This document shows, one piece after another, positions 14,604 through 14,910 of a stretch of DNA of 14,910 nucleotides. The position numbers and the translations under genes were made by a program. The notes under the pieces were generated by a model. It searched no databases, was not told the DNA's origin, and worked only from the letters and a program-made list of their open reading frames with translations. This DNA comes from B1 sp964443415. GTDB taxonomy: Bacteria > Bacteroidota > Bacteroidia > UKL13-3. Each line of letters starts with the position of its first letter. Within the stretch, counting starts at the first letter, position 1. The stretch covers positions 1 through 14,910 of the forward strand of contig CAYUDC010000064.1 of the NCBI GenBank assembly GCA_964443415.1, in the 5' to 3' direction.

Positions 14604-14910
14604 TTAATGTTTTATAATTATTTTCTTGGTGGCTACGTAATGTTCGGTTTGAACCAAAAGTAAATACATCCCATCCTTAAAATTGGAAACATCTATTTGT
14701 TGAACCTCTTTGCTTTTTACCTCGTAAATCAAACTTCCTTTGGTATCAAATAATTGAATACTGGCTGTGATGTTATTGCTCAAGTTAACAATAAGCTGCT
14801 GATTGGCTGGGTTAGGATAAACACTTAATTCTCCTATAGCTAACTCTTCTTCCCCGCTTGCAGGACTGATGTTAACCACCAACATTAACGTATCGCCATA
14901 GCAACCACCA
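14604..14910 (-). CDS. C-terminal end of a T9SS-exported protein (truncated by the window edge)
   Basis: Only the last 101 or so residues are in the window. The frame stays open to the right edge, so the internal ATG at 14885 is not the true start. The visible part begins G-G-C-Y-G-D-T-L, like the end of an Ig-like or PKD-like repeat. It continues into a type A T9SS sorting domain: L-S-V-Y-P-N-P-A-N-Q-Q, I-Q-L-F-D-T-K-G, F-K-D-G-M-Y-L-L-L-V and a lysine-rich end (T-K-K-I-I-I-K-H). Such domains direct passage through the outer membrane by the type IX system, after which they are cleaved. The function of the exported body cannot be known from here. Confidence 0.85.
   Translation of the reverse strand, partial: GGCYGDTLMLVVNISPASGEEELAIGELSVYPNPANQQLIVNLSNNITASIQLFDTKGSLIYEVKSKEVQQIDVSNFKDGMYLLLVQTEHYVATKKIIIKH

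Overview
The window is about 15 kb of AT-rich chromosomal DNA from a member of the Bacteroidota; the order cannot be settled from the sequence. Three signs point there. Two proteins end in a type A (Por/T9SS) sorting domain with the YPNP/FPNP start and the basic tail. Several promoters fit the Bacteroidota pattern TTTG-N19-21-TAnnTTTG rather than the E. coli type. Start codons mostly lack strong Shine-Dalgarno sequences. No rRNA, tRNA, CRISPR array, transposase or integrase was seen.

Layout, left to right. (1) Positions 84-1254, minus strand: a two-gene overlapping operon of a winged-helix/MarR-like regulator and an AbiEii-like nucleotidyltransferase, laid out like a toxin-antitoxin or abortive-infection module. 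Its promoter carries a near-perfect 24-bp palindrome built from four TTTCGC half-sites. A 340-bp stretch with no clear gene follows. (2) 1655-3833, plus strand: a GT-C (GT39/ArnT-like) membrane glycosyltransferase translationally coupled to a short ACC deaminase/D-cysteine desulfhydrase-family PLP enzyme. (3) 3816-6665, minus strand: a periplasmic SurA/PrsA-like parvulin foldase and, upstream of it, a KynB-like metal-dependent cyclase/hydrolase. (4) 6756-7916, plus strand: an orphan membrane sensor histidine kinase. (5) 7922-9922, minus strand: a secreted three-domain multicopper oxidase fused to an Ig-like module and a T9SS sorting domain. (6) 10022-10996, plus strand: housekeeping ruvX and def. 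(7) 11127-13025, plus strand: a long-chain acyl-CoA ligase. (8) 13022-13438, minus strand: an ElaA-like GNAT acetyltransferase. (9) 13495-14547, plus strand: class I fructose-bisphosphate aldolase FbaB, ended by a strong bidirectional terminator. (10) 14604 to the right edge, minus strand: the C-terminal end of another T9SS-exported protein.

Most of the window is ordinary core metabolism and envelope biology, with tightly packed convergent gene ends (18-bp overlap, 4-bp overlap, 5-bp gap). The parvulin foldase could plausibly help exported proteins such as the oxidase, but nothing in the layout proves it. The stretch most like an accessory system is the left-end regulator/nucleotidyltransferase pair with its operator. 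The next most interesting site is the TGTAAC-N4-GTTACA palindrome between the multicopper oxidase and ruvX.
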